Part shown: positions 41,423 to 49,089 of the stretch, piece after piece
How the letters are laid out: each line of letters begins with the position of its first letter
Position numbering within the stretch: position 1 is the stretch's first letter
Origin: Psychrobacillus sp044762855
GTDB taxonomy: Bacteria; Bacillota; Bacilli; Bacillales_A; Planococcaceae
Length of the DNA: 64,000 nt
Direction: 5' to 3'
Assembly: GCF_044762855.1 (NCBI RefSeq)
Contig: NZ_JBIWFB010000004.1
Coordinates: 276,810 to 340,809 of the forward strand
Position numbers and translations under genes: made by a program
The notes under the pieces: model-generated
Told to the model about the DNA's origin: nothing
Seen by the model: only the letters and a program-made list of their open reading frames with translations
The model's database searches: none

Positions 41423-42267
41423 TAAGGATAATGCGTCTTAGTGAATTGTATAAAGTGTCCGCAGGGATTTTCGCAGCAGGGCGGACGCTTTCCGTAGGGT
41501 GAGCGATGAGCCTTCACCGCCGCGCCTACGCGCGTACGTTGTGAAGTCTCATTTTACTCAGGCAGAGGAGCAAAGGCTAGGAACGCCACATCGTGTGGCA
41601 ACGTCTTCGTGACCAACATCCTGTTGGCCTCTACTGGAGTCGCCGCCCTGCTACGAAAATCCAATGGAAAATACTAACTTATTAGTATCCTAAATTAACA
41701 ATAAATGGTTGAACCAGCCAATTTCCACAGTGTGCGTGACAATCACAATTCCGAACATTAGAATACACACCTCGAAAGAGAAAACATGGGAGCTGAACAC
41801 GACAACCCCAGCCTATCCGATACTAGCTTGCCTGTTCAGATGGCTTTATAACGTATTGTTCCAATAATATATAAAAATTATAGTCATCTCACCCTAAGTA
41901 AAGAGCTGATTTAAGAATTTAGTTGCTTTCATCGGCTATTTGATTGCTCTCGCGATGATTTGATTGCTTTCAGAATGGAATTGGTTGCTTTCCATGAATG
42001 GTTGGTTGCTCTAAGCCATTTACTGGATAAAATAGGCCCATAAAATGTAGTAAGCTTTGTTATTTGCAAGCAAATATTGAATAAGCAAGTAATTTCCATT
42101 GATTTTCGCTGCAAGCGTCGACTCCAGCCGGATAAGTGAGCAAAATGAGACATCCCAACGTACGCCTAAGCGGCGGGGATGGCTCATCGCTTACCCGGCG
42201 GAAAGCGTACGATTGCAGCGAAAATCTTAGCGGCCACCTAACAGGGCTTTACGACACAGTACCCCTA
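41423..42267 (-). repeat. Composite non-coding element, copy 2 (845 bp), inverted relative to copy 1
   Basis: Aligned by eye with 24302-25083 on the opposite strand it differs at only a handful of bases plus one 63-bp net insertion (41561-41632). Unit B' spans 41465-41662 and unit A' spans 42101-42226. It also carries the 21-bp-period array (TTGCTTT/TTGGTTGCT cores, about 41918-42015). It fills the 41341-42364 gap almost entirely. No credible gene. Confidence 0.85.
41561..41632. repeat. Double-hairpin insertion inside composite element copy 2
   Basis: It contains two hairpins of equal geometry, GCCACA-TCG-TGTGGC (41585-41599) and CCAACA-TCC-TGTTGG (41613-41627), enclosed by AGAGG (41564) and CCTCT (41628). 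Copy 1 has only nine unrelated bases here. Confidence 0.72.
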
Positions 42268-42364
42268 TAATGCAAAACACGGCATATCTAATCATTGTGT
42301 TTTTTATTTCTTAATCCTTCATGTGCTAAAATGAGTGGATGTAAAAGAACAGAGGTGTTTATAA

Positions 42365-42697
42365 GTGGCTTGGTTATTATTAATCATTGCAGGATTGACG
42401 GAAGTTATTTGGGCAATTGGCCTTAAAGAAGCAAATGGCTTTACGGAACTCGTACCTTCTATTGTGACAATCGTCTTTTTAATCGTAAGCTTTTTCATAT
42501 TTGCTAAAGCAATGAAGACGATTCCGATTGGAACGGCATATGCTATTTTTACAGGGATCGGTGCAGCGGGTACTGTAGTTGTCGGGATTCTTTGGTTTCA
42601 AGAAACCATTAGCTTCGCTAAACTATTCTTTTTATGTGTATTACTGTTTGGCATCATTGGATTAAAGCTTGTAGATGATGAACAGGAGGATGCATAA
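42365..42697 (+). CDS. SMR-family guanidinium-type exporter subunit 1 (YkkC/SugE-like)
   Basis: 110 residues, four membrane segments. GLTEVIWAIGLKEANGF carries the essential Glu of segment 1. GTAYAIFTGIGAAGTVVVGIL is the segment-3 signature of the Gdx (SugE/YkkCD) branch, which exports guanidinium in exchange for protons, and not of the EmrE branch. GTG start. It overlaps the partner gene by one base. No guanidine-I riboswitch is visible in the short upstream region. Confidence 0.87.
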   Translation: MAWLLLIIAGLTEVIWAIGLKEANGFTELVPSIVTIVFLIVSFFIFAKAMKTIPIGTAYAIFTGIGAAGTVVVGILWFQETISFAKLFFLCVLLFGIIGLKLVDDEQEDA

Positions 42698-43011
42698 TGG
42701 AGTGGATTGTATTAATAATCGCAGGTGTATTTGAAGTAGCATTCGTGGTCAATATGAAACTTTCGGACGGATTTAAAAATGTGAAATATACGATTTTCAC
42801 TATTATTTCGGCATGTTTAAGCTTTTTCCTATTATCGCTTGCGTTGAAAGATATAGCAGTAGGTACTGGCTATGCGGTATGGACCGGAATCGGAGCAGCT
42901 GGAAGTGTATTAATAGGAATGTACTTTTTTAAAGAAAAGAAAAGCTGGAAAAAACTATTCTTTTTAAGTTGTATTATTTTTGGAGTGGTTGGCTTGAAAT
43001 TATTCGGATAA
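42697..43011 (+). CDS. SMR-family guanidinium-type exporter subunit 2 (YkkD-like)
   Basis: 104 residues, four membrane segments, with the same features as its partner: GVFEVAFVVNMKLSDGF with the segment-1 Glu and GTGYAVWTGIGAAGSVLIG in segment 3. Paired SMR genes make heterodimers in which the two subunits take opposite orientations. The AGGAGG ribosome site is inside the end of the first gene. Confidence 0.87.
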   Translation: MEWIVLIIAGVFEVAFVVNMKLSDGFKNVKYTIFTIISACLSFFLLSLALKDIAVGTGYAVWTGIGAAGSVLIGMYFFKEKKSWKKLFFLSCIIFGVVGLKLFG

Positions 43012-43077
43012 TGATTCATCTAATGATGCTGTCCGTGATAAACTAGTAATATCCCAAAACGTGGAGGTTATTTACAA

Positions 43078-44160
43078 ATGAAAATAAAATTAGGCTTACT
43101 ATACGGTGGTAAATCTGCTGAGCATGAAGTGTCGTTACTTACAGCAAGAGCAGTATCCCAAGCGATAAATTTTGATAAATATGAAGTATATCCAATCTAT
43201 ATAACAAAAACAGGTGAATGGATAAAAGGAAGCGCTCTTGTTGGTCCGGCAGAGTCCACAAAGACGCTTCAATTTGGCTCGGAAGCATCTAAACCAAATT
43301 CCATCGCAAGTTTTTTACCAGTTGAAGATGATGAAACATCGAAGCTCGATGTTATTTTCCCGCTTCTACATGGACCAAATGGAGAAGATGGCACGGTGCA
43401 AGGGTTGTTAGAAGTATTGAATTTACCATACGTTGGAAATGGTGTGCTCGCATCTGCAGCAGGTATGGATAAAGTAGTGATGAAGCAATTATTTGCACAA
43501 GCGGGATTATCCCAAGTTCCTTACATGCACTTCATCCGTAAAGAATGGAAAAATAATCAAAAGACTCTGCTTGATCAAATGGAAAAAAGTTTGCAATGGC
43601 CTTTATTTGTCAAACCGGCAAATCTTGGATCAAGCGTAGGTATTACAAAAGCAGCCAATAGAGAAGAACTCATGAAAGCAATAGAATTAGCATTCAAATA
43701 TGATCGGAAAATTATTGTGGAACAAGGTATCAAGGCACGCGAATTAGAAATGAGTGTGTTAGGTAATGATCAGCCAAAATGTTCCATAGCAGGAGAGGTC
43801 TTGCCGACGAAAGACTTTTACGATTACGAAGCAAAATATGAAGACGGCACGACGAACTATGCGATTCCAGCGATAGTCTCTGATGAGTTGTTGAAGAAAA
43901 TGGAAGATGCAGCGGTACGTGCATTTAAAGTACTCGATTGTTCTGGGCTTGTTCGTGCAGACTTTTTTGTGACGGATGAGGAAGAAGTTATTATTAATGA
44001 AGTAAATACAATGCCAGGTTTTACCCCGATTAGTATGTATCCGAAGCTTTGGATCGAATCTGGTTTATCTTATTCGGAGCTAATTGAAGAATTAATTACG
44101 CTAGCTCTAGAACGTTACGAGGAAAAGCAACAGCTGGAGCATTCGAAGGACGGAGAGTGA
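43078..44160 (+). CDS. ddl: D-alanine--D-alanine ligase
   Basis: 360 residues. ATP-grasp motifs: LHGPNGEDGTVQGLLEVLNLPYVGNG at the N-terminus, FVKPANLGSSVGI (ATP lid), and INEVNTMPGFTPISMYPKLW (metal-binding Glu/Asn and D-Ala site). It joins two D-Ala for the peptidoglycan precursor. GGAGGTTATTTACAA precedes the ATG. It overlaps murF by 4 nt, an arrangement conserved in B. subtilis. The alr gene 10 kb downstream supplies its substrate. Confidence 0.95.
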   Translation: MKIKLGLLYGGKSAEHEVSLLTARAVSQAINFDKYEVYPIYITKTGEWIKGSALVGPAESTKTLQFGSEASKPNSIASFLPVEDDETSKLDVIFPLLHGPNGEDGTVQGLLEVLNLPYVGNGVLASAAGMDKVVMKQLFAQAGLSQVPYMHFIRKEWKNNQKTLLDQMEKSLQWPLFVKPANLGSSVGITKAANREELMKAIELAFKYDRKIIVEQGIKARELEMSVLGNDQPKCSIAGEVLPTKDFYDYEAKYEDGTTNYAIPAIVSDELLKKMEDAAVRAFKVLDCSGLVRADFFVTDEEEVIINEVNTMPGFTPISMYPKLWIESGLSYSELIEELITLALERYEEKQQLEHSKDGE

Positions 44161-45536
44161 GCAAATTGAAAAAAAGTTTGGCCGAAATCGCAAACTGGTT
44201 AGGGGGAGATGTATCCCTTGAAAATAATCCGCTTGTAACAGGTGTTTCCATTAATACAAGAACATTGCAACCTGGCGATTTGTTTATCCCTTTCCGAGGG
44301 GAAAATGTAAATGGGCACCGTTTTGTGCAAGATGCTTTTGATAAAGGGGCTGTCGCATCACTTTGGTTAAAGGATGAGCCAAATCCTCCAAAGGATGTTC
44401 CACTTTTAATTGTAGATAGTGGTGAAAAAGCACTTCAACAAATGGCTGTAGCATACCGAGCGGAATTGGAAGCTACTTTCATAGGTATTACAGGATCGAA
44501 CGGGAAAACGTCTACAAAGGATTTAGTAGCTGGCATACTTTCCCCGTATTTCCGTGTGAAAAAGACAGAAGGAAATTTTAACAATGAATTAGGATTACCT
44601 TTAACAATCCTTTCCCTAGAAGAAGATACGGAATTTGCCGTACTAGAAATGGGAATGAGTTCTTTTGGTGAGATAGAGTTTCTATCGAAGCTTGCAAAAC
44701 CAATGTATGCAGTTATTACAAATATTGGCGAAGCACATATGCAAGACCTTGGCTCGCGTGAAGGAATTGCCAAAGCGAAGTTTGAAATTATTGCAGGTTT
44801 ACAGGCGAAAGGGAAACTTTTTTATGATGGTGATGAGCCATTACTTCGTCCATTTATTGAAAATACCCCTTCCTTGCTCTCAAAATCATTTGGTGTAGAT
44901 GAAGCTAATGATTTACGTATAGCAGAAGTGGCATTCACTGAACAAGGTAGTAAGTTCCGTACCGAAGGCTTGTTAAGTGAAGAAATGTCTATTCCAATAC
45001 TTGGAGAGCATCAAGTGAAAAATACATTAGCGGCTTTATTGATCGCTAAAGAAGTAGGACTGACTGCGGAACAAATGCGAGATGCATTAAAAGAAATCGT
45101 TTTAACTGACATGCGTATGCAAGTAATGGAAGCGAAAAACGGAGCTATTTTCATCAATGATGCTTATAATGCGGCACCAACCTCGATGAAAGCTGCCATT
45201 TCTTTTGTAGAGCAGTCGACGATTAAATCAGAAAAATGGCTTGTACTTGGTGATATGTTGGAACTTGGTGAAAACGAAAAGCAGTATCATGAAGAGATGA
45301 GCACATATATCTCAGACAAAGTGTTTACAGGTGTTTGTTTATTCGGACCGCGAATGGAATGGCTTTACAAAAAACTAGTAGACCAATTTAGTGTGGAACA
45401 GCTAATTTGGGTAGAACATGAATATGCGGAAATTATTTCATTTTTGCATAAAAAAATAAATGAAGCATCGATTGTGTTAGTAAAAGGCTCACGTGGAATG
45501 CAGTTAGAACGCATCATTGAACCTTTCCAAAAATAA
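44157..45536 (+). CDS. murF: UDP-MurNAc-tripeptide--D-Ala-D-Ala ligase MurF
   Basis: 459 residues. Mur-ligase domains: N-terminal substrate domain (VTGVSINTRTLQPGDLFIPF), central ATPase with GITGSNGKTSTKD, ELGLPLTIL and AVLEMGMSSFGEI, and C-terminal Rossmann-like part (INDAYNAAPTSMKAAI). It adds the dipeptide made by Ddl. GTG at 44157 overlaps the ddl stop as GTGA; TTG at 44166 is an alternative start nearer to the CGGAGAG site. Confidence 0.95.
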   Translation: MSKLKKSLAEIANWLGGDVSLENNPLVTGVSINTRTLQPGDLFIPFRGENVNGHRFVQDAFDKGAVASLWLKDEPNPPKDVPLLIVDSGEKALQQMAVAYRAELEATFIGITGSNGKTSTKDLVAGILSPYFRVKKTEGNFNNELGLPLTILSLEEDTEFAVLEMGMSSFGEIEFLSKLAKPMYAVITNIGEAHMQDLGSREGIAKAKFEIIAGLQAKGKLFYDGDEPLLRPFIENTPSLLSKSFGVDEANDLRIAEVAFTEQGSKFRTEGLLSEEMSIPILGEHQVKNTLAALLIAKEVGLTAEQMRDALKEIVLTDMRMQVMEAKNGAIFINDAYNAAPTSMKAAISFVEQSTIKSEKWLVLGDMLELGENEKQYHEEMSTYISDKVFTGVCLFGPRMEWLYKKLVDQFSVEQLIWVEHEYAEIISFLHKKINEASIVLVKGSRGMQLERIIEPFQK

Positions 45537-45559
45537 CAGCGAAAAAGGAGTCGGGCAAT

Positions 45560-46264
45560 ATGAAAACAGGTGTCCTTTGTATTCACGGTTTTACTGGTGG
45601 ACCATATGAGGTGCAGCCATTCGTGGATTTTTTACAGGAAAGGACAAATTGGACAATTATTGTCCCGACTCTCCCTGGTCATGGGGAAACGTTGGCACTT
45701 AAAAAACTAACTGCAGAAAATTGGTTGATGGCGGCAGAACTGGCGTTAAGAAAACTTCAAAAAGAAGTGGACAAGATTTATATTGTTGGGTTTTCTATGG
45801 GTGGTATTATTGCCATGTACTTAGCGATGCGATACCCAATTGCTAAACTTGTTTTGCTAAGTGCTGCAGCCAAATATATTTATCCTGCACAGCTCTTACA
45901 AGATATTAAAGAAATGGCGAAAGAAGCAGTGGAAGGAAAACTAGAAGAAAATATATTGTACAAGCGATACAGTTCCAAATGGAAAGAAACGCCCATTCGT
46001 GCGACGCTCGAATTTATCCGATTAGTACGTATAGTTGAACCCTACTATAGCCAAATTAAAATACCAGTCTGTTTAGTCCAAGGTAAAAAAGATGGTATTG
46101 TCCCTTACACTACCGCTGAGTTCTTGTTTGATCAAATTGGCTCGGCAGAAAAAGAACTTATCTTTTCTGAAACGGGTAAACACCATATTTGTTATTGTGA
46201 TGACTGTGAAGATTGGTTTCAACGTGCATTAACATTTTTAAACGACAAAGGAGCGGATGATTAA
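45560..46264 (+). CDS. Alpha/beta-hydrolase, Est30-like carboxylesterase
   Basis: 234 residues. GVLCIHGFTGGPYE forms the oxyanion loop, the nucleophile Ser lies in YIVGFSMGGIIAMY, the acid probably in GKKDGIVPYT, and the His in ETGKHHICYCDD. Length and motifs match the Geobacillus Est30/monoacylglycerol-lipase type, which act on short to medium acyl esters. RBS AAAAAGGAG, 23 nt after murF, so it may be in the ddl-murF transcript. Natural substrate unknown. Confidence 0.88.
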   Translation: MKTGVLCIHGFTGGPYEVQPFVDFLQERTNWTIIVPTLPGHGETLALKKLTAENWLMAAELALRKLQKEVDKIYIVGFSMGGIIAMYLAMRYPIAKLVLLSAAAKYIYPAQLLQDIKEMAKEAVEGKLEENILYKRYSSKWKETPIRATLEFIRLVRIVEPYYSQIKIPVCLVQGKKDGIVPYTTAEFLFDQIGSAEKELIFSETGKHHICYCDDCEDWFQRALTFLNDKGADD

Positions 46265-46292
46265 ACTAATAATTACAACAGTTGCTATTTCG

Positions 46293-46321
46293 TTGCAACT
46301 AATAATAAGGCATGATATACT
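46293..46321 (+). promoter_or_regulatory. Promoter upstream of cshA
   Basis: TTGCAA (46293-46298), 17-bp spacer, TATACT (46316-46321). Transcription would begin near 46328, about 275 nt before the start codon. Confidence 0.65.
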
Positions 46322-46354
46322 ACGTTTAGAGCAATGGATACATTTTGTGTGAAG

Positions 46355-46388
46355 ACTCTTCAGAATTTGATGAAGAGTACTTTTTTTT
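46355..46388 (+). terminator. Terminator-like hairpin in the cshA leader
   Basis: ACTCTTCA (46355-46362) pairs with TGAAGAGT (46371-46378), then a run of T. It lies about 30 nt after the predicted transcription start of cshA. It could end upstream read-through, or be an attenuator. The rest of the 46265-46604 gap holds no gene that I can support. Confidence 0.65.
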
Positions 46389-46604
46389 GAACATAACGGT
46401 TTGTTGAAGTAGTATGATTAAATCACTCATTAACGAACCGCTCGGCAAAAGACCGGGCTTTCCCTTTATATAAGACCCCTCTGAACTGTAAACCACAGAG
46501 AATTTTAAGTAACGGAAACGTTCCTCGTATAGGCTCGAATTTGCCGCAATTTCATCTGAAAATGTAACCATTTGTCAAAACACAAGAAAAAGGAGATTAA
46601 AATT

Positions 46605-48149
46605 TTGACAAATTTTTCAGAATTAAATATTAGTGCTTCTACTCTAAAATCCGTTCAACGTATGGGATTTGAAGAAGCAACACCAATCCAAGAAGGTACT
46701 ATTACACATGCTATGGGTGGACGCGATGTTATCGGTCAAGCACAGACTGGTACAGGTAAAACTGCTGCATTTGGTATCCCAATGATTGAAAAAATTGATA
46801 CTAAAAATCCTAATATTCAAGCGTTAATCATCGCTCCAACACGTGAACTTGCAATCCAAGTTTCAGAAGAGCTTTATAAATTAGGGTACGATAAAAAAGT
46901 TCGTCTATTATCTGTTTATGGTGGTCAAGAAATTGGTCGTCAAATTCGCGCACTTAAAAATAAACCACAAGTAATCGTTGGTACGCCTGGTCGTATTTTA
47001 GACCATATTAACCGTCGTACATTGAAACTTGATCAAGTAGAAACACTTATTTTAGACGAAGCAGATGAAATGCTTAACATGGGATTCATCGAAGACATCA
47101 ATACAATTTTAGAAAGCGTTCCTGCTGAACGTCAAACGCTATTGTTCTCAGCAACAATGCCAGGACCTATTCGTAAAATTGCAGAGAGATTCATGAAAGA
47201 TCCAGTGGAAGTAAAGATCAAGTCTAAAGAAATGACTGTTGAAAACATTGAGCAATTCTTTGTAAAAGCGCATGAGCGTGAAAAGTTTGATGTATTATCA
47301 AGAATCTTGAATGTACACCAACCAGAGCTTGCAATTGTTTTCGGTCGTACTAAACGTCGTGTAGATGAATTAGCGCATGCATTAAGCATCCGTGGTTACC
47401 TTGCAGAAGGAATTCATGGTGATTTAAGCCAAGCGAAACGTATGTCTGTTTTAAAACAATTTAAATCGAATAAAATCGATATCCTAGTTGCAACAGACGT
47501 GGCAGCACGTGGACTAGATATTTCTGGTGTAACACATGTTTACAACTTTGATATCCCACAAGATCCTGAAAGCTATGTTCACCGTATCGGTCGTACAGGT
47601 CGAGCAGGGAAAAATGGTGTCGCTGTAACTTTCGTAACACCAAGAGAAATGGGTTACTTACGTATTGTTGAAGATACAACGAAAAAACGTATGACTCCAC
47701 TTCGTCCACCAAGTTCTGACGAAGCGCTAATCGGTCAACAACGTGTGGCGATTGAGACGTTATCAGAAATTGTGAATAAAAATGATTTAGGCGACTACCG
47801 TACTTTAGCTGCGGAAATGCTTGAAAAATTTGAAGCAGTAGATGTAATTGCTGCAGCTTTAAAATCAATGACAAAAGAGCCAGATGATACTCCAATCGCT
47901 CTTTCTGAAGAGCGTCCACTACCTGCTCGCAGAGAACGTAGTGGTGGTGGCGGATCTCGTTCAGGCGGCGGTGGTTACAAAGGTAACCGTAGCGGCGGAC
48001 GTAGTTCATCAGGACGCTCTGGAAGCGACCGTGGATTTGCACGCTCAGGTGGCGGTTCACGTCCTAGCAGCTCTCGTCGTAGCAGTGGTCCACGTGACGG
48101 CTCTACTCAACGTAGCACTAGAACTCGTTCTCCACGTAACGAAAACTAA
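46605..48149 (+). CDS. cshA: DEAD-box RNA helicase CshA
   Basis: 514 residues. All helicase motifs are present: Q motif GFEEATPIQEGTI, AQTGTGKT, PTRELA, TPGR, DEAD, SAT, ARGLDI and HRIGRTGRAG. The C-terminal 80 residues are Gly/Ser/Arg-rich (GGGGSRSGGGGYKGNRSGG), an RNA-binding tail. It unwinds RNA in the degradosome and in ribosome assembly, especially in the cold. TTG at 46605 is chosen because AAAAAGGAGAT is at ideal spacing; the longer frame from 46572 starts inside the leader. Confidence 0.93.
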   Translation: MTNFSELNISASTLKSVQRMGFEEATPIQEGTITHAMGGRDVIGQAQTGTGKTAAFGIPMIEKIDTKNPNIQALIIAPTRELAIQVSEELYKLGYDKKVRLLSVYGGQEIGRQIRALKNKPQVIVGTPGRILDHINRRTLKLDQVETLILDEADEMLNMGFIEDINTILESVPAERQTLLFSATMPGPIRKIAERFMKDPVEVKIKSKEMTVENIEQFFVKAHEREKFDVLSRILNVHQPELAIVFGRTKRRVDELAHALSIRGYLAEGIHGDLSQAKRMSVLKQFKSNKIDILVATDVAARGLDISGVTHVYNFDIPQDPESYVHRIGRTGRAGKNGVAVTFVTPREMGYLRIVEDTTKKRMTPLRPPSSDEALIGQQRVAIETLSEIVNKNDLGDYRTLAAEMLEKFEAVDVIAAALKSMTKEPDDTPIALSEERPLPARRERSGGGGSRSGGGGYKGNRSGGRSSSGRSGSDRGFARSGGGSRPSSSRRSSGPRDGSTQRSTRTRSPRNEN

Positions 48150-48161
48150 AATAAATATTAT

Positions 48162-48205
48162 AAAGGATGAATCTTGCATTTCGATGCAGGTTCGTCCTTT
48201 TTCTT
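48162..48205 (+). terminator. Terminator of cshA
   Basis: AAGGATGAATCTTGCAT pairs with ATGCAGGTTCGTCCTT, including G-U pairs, with a TTCG loop and T run. Confidence 0.85.
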
Positions 48206-48213
48206 TTGTATTA

Positions 48214-48464
48214 TAGAGATAATGCATCGCAAGGAAGCTCAATTAGTTTCAGCTTATATGCATAATTTCATCTATTTGCAGTGGTTGGAAGGGAGATTGC
48301 CTAACTCTTCAATGATTGTCCAATTTTGCGAAGGGATTGTCCAACTATCAGGCGAGATCGTCCAACTTCGAGGAGAGACCGCTCAACCTACGTACAAGTG
48401 GCGAGAATGACTCTACGCTCTCCAGCGTTAATCATAGCGAATATACTAGGACGTATCATCCTTA
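48214..48464 (+). repeat. Small element with TARGGATAATGYGTC-type ends and 21-bp array
   Basis: Left end TAGAGATAATGCATCGCAAG; right end, read inward, TAAGGATGATACGTCCTAG. Inside, GATTGTCCAACT-type cores begin at 48299, 48318, 48339, 48360 and 48381, spaced 19, 21, 21 and 21 bp. It shares sequence with 29241-29427. The remainder of the 48150-48609 gap is AT-rich, with nothing else seen. Confidence 0.72.
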
Positions 48465-48609
48465 AACTGTGAACGATTTTTTTTAATGAGTATTTATTAT
48501 TCCTAAAATAAGCAGAATAGGATAATTCACTAGCCTAGAAACATTCCTTTTTAATTTGAAACATTTCCTCCCTAAAATCGTATACAATACAAGGGAAGAG
48601 GTGTTGATA

Positions 48610-49089
48610 ATGAGAGCAGAACCAATAAATAGAATATCGGAAAAAGGATTACGTGTGTGGAGAATCTATGGTGTCTTTCAAACACTCATTGCATTGCTAC
48701 TCGGTACAGGAGTGGGAGTTATAAATTTCTTTACAGGCGAGTACATTTGGCTGTACATAGTGGATGTGGTAATCGTATTAATCATTGCTTACTTGCTAAT
48801 TTATTTATTTCCAAAAGTAAGATGGATGCGTTGGCGCTATGAAGTAAGAGAACAAGAAATAGAACTGCAGCATGGTTTATTTGTTGTAAAACGGACACTA
48901 GTACCAATGGTTCGTGTGCAACATGTTGACACAGAGCAAGGACCCATTTTACGAAAATATGATTTGGCATCTATTACAATTTCCACAGCAGCAACGAATC
49001 ATACAATACCCGCACTAATTACGGCAGAAGCGGATGAACTACGTGGCAGAATTTCTGTACTTGCAAGGGTGGCGGAAGATGATGTCTAA
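48610..49089 (+). CDS. ydbS: YdbS-like membrane protein with bacterial PH domain
   Basis: 159 residues: two membrane segments (about 18-40, 46-70), then a bPH2 domain (YEVREQEIELQHGLFVVKRTLVPMVRVQHVDTEQGPILRKYDLA). ATG at 48610 follows GAAGAGGTG. It overlaps ydbT by 11 nt. Gene order with ydbT matches B. subtilis. The pair has been linked to resistance to amylocyclicin-type bacteriocins in Bacillus; whether that holds here is not shown by sequence. Confidence 0.86.
   Translation: MRAEPINRISEKGLRVWRIYGVFQTLIALLLGTGVGVINFFTGEYIWLYIVDVVIVLIIAYLLIYLFPKVRWMRWRYEVREQEIELQHGLFVVKRTLVPMVRVQHVDTEQGPILRKYDLASITISTAATNHTIPALITAEADELRGRISVLARVAEDDV

Noticed and set aside
24302..42267. Composite transposon carrying 16 kb
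   Set aside because: The flanking repeats encode no transposase, and the genes between them are ordinary chromosomal genes with no shift in composition that can be seen by eye; a recombination substrate is the safer reading.
42258..42364. Guanidine-I riboswitch upstream of the SMR pair
   Set aside because: Looked for the conserved ACGR and GGGACG-type segments and paired helices; none is evident in the 100 bp available.
47461..48060. 199-codon minus-strand frame opposite cshA
   Set aside because: Antisense shadow of the helicase, including its Gly-rich tail.
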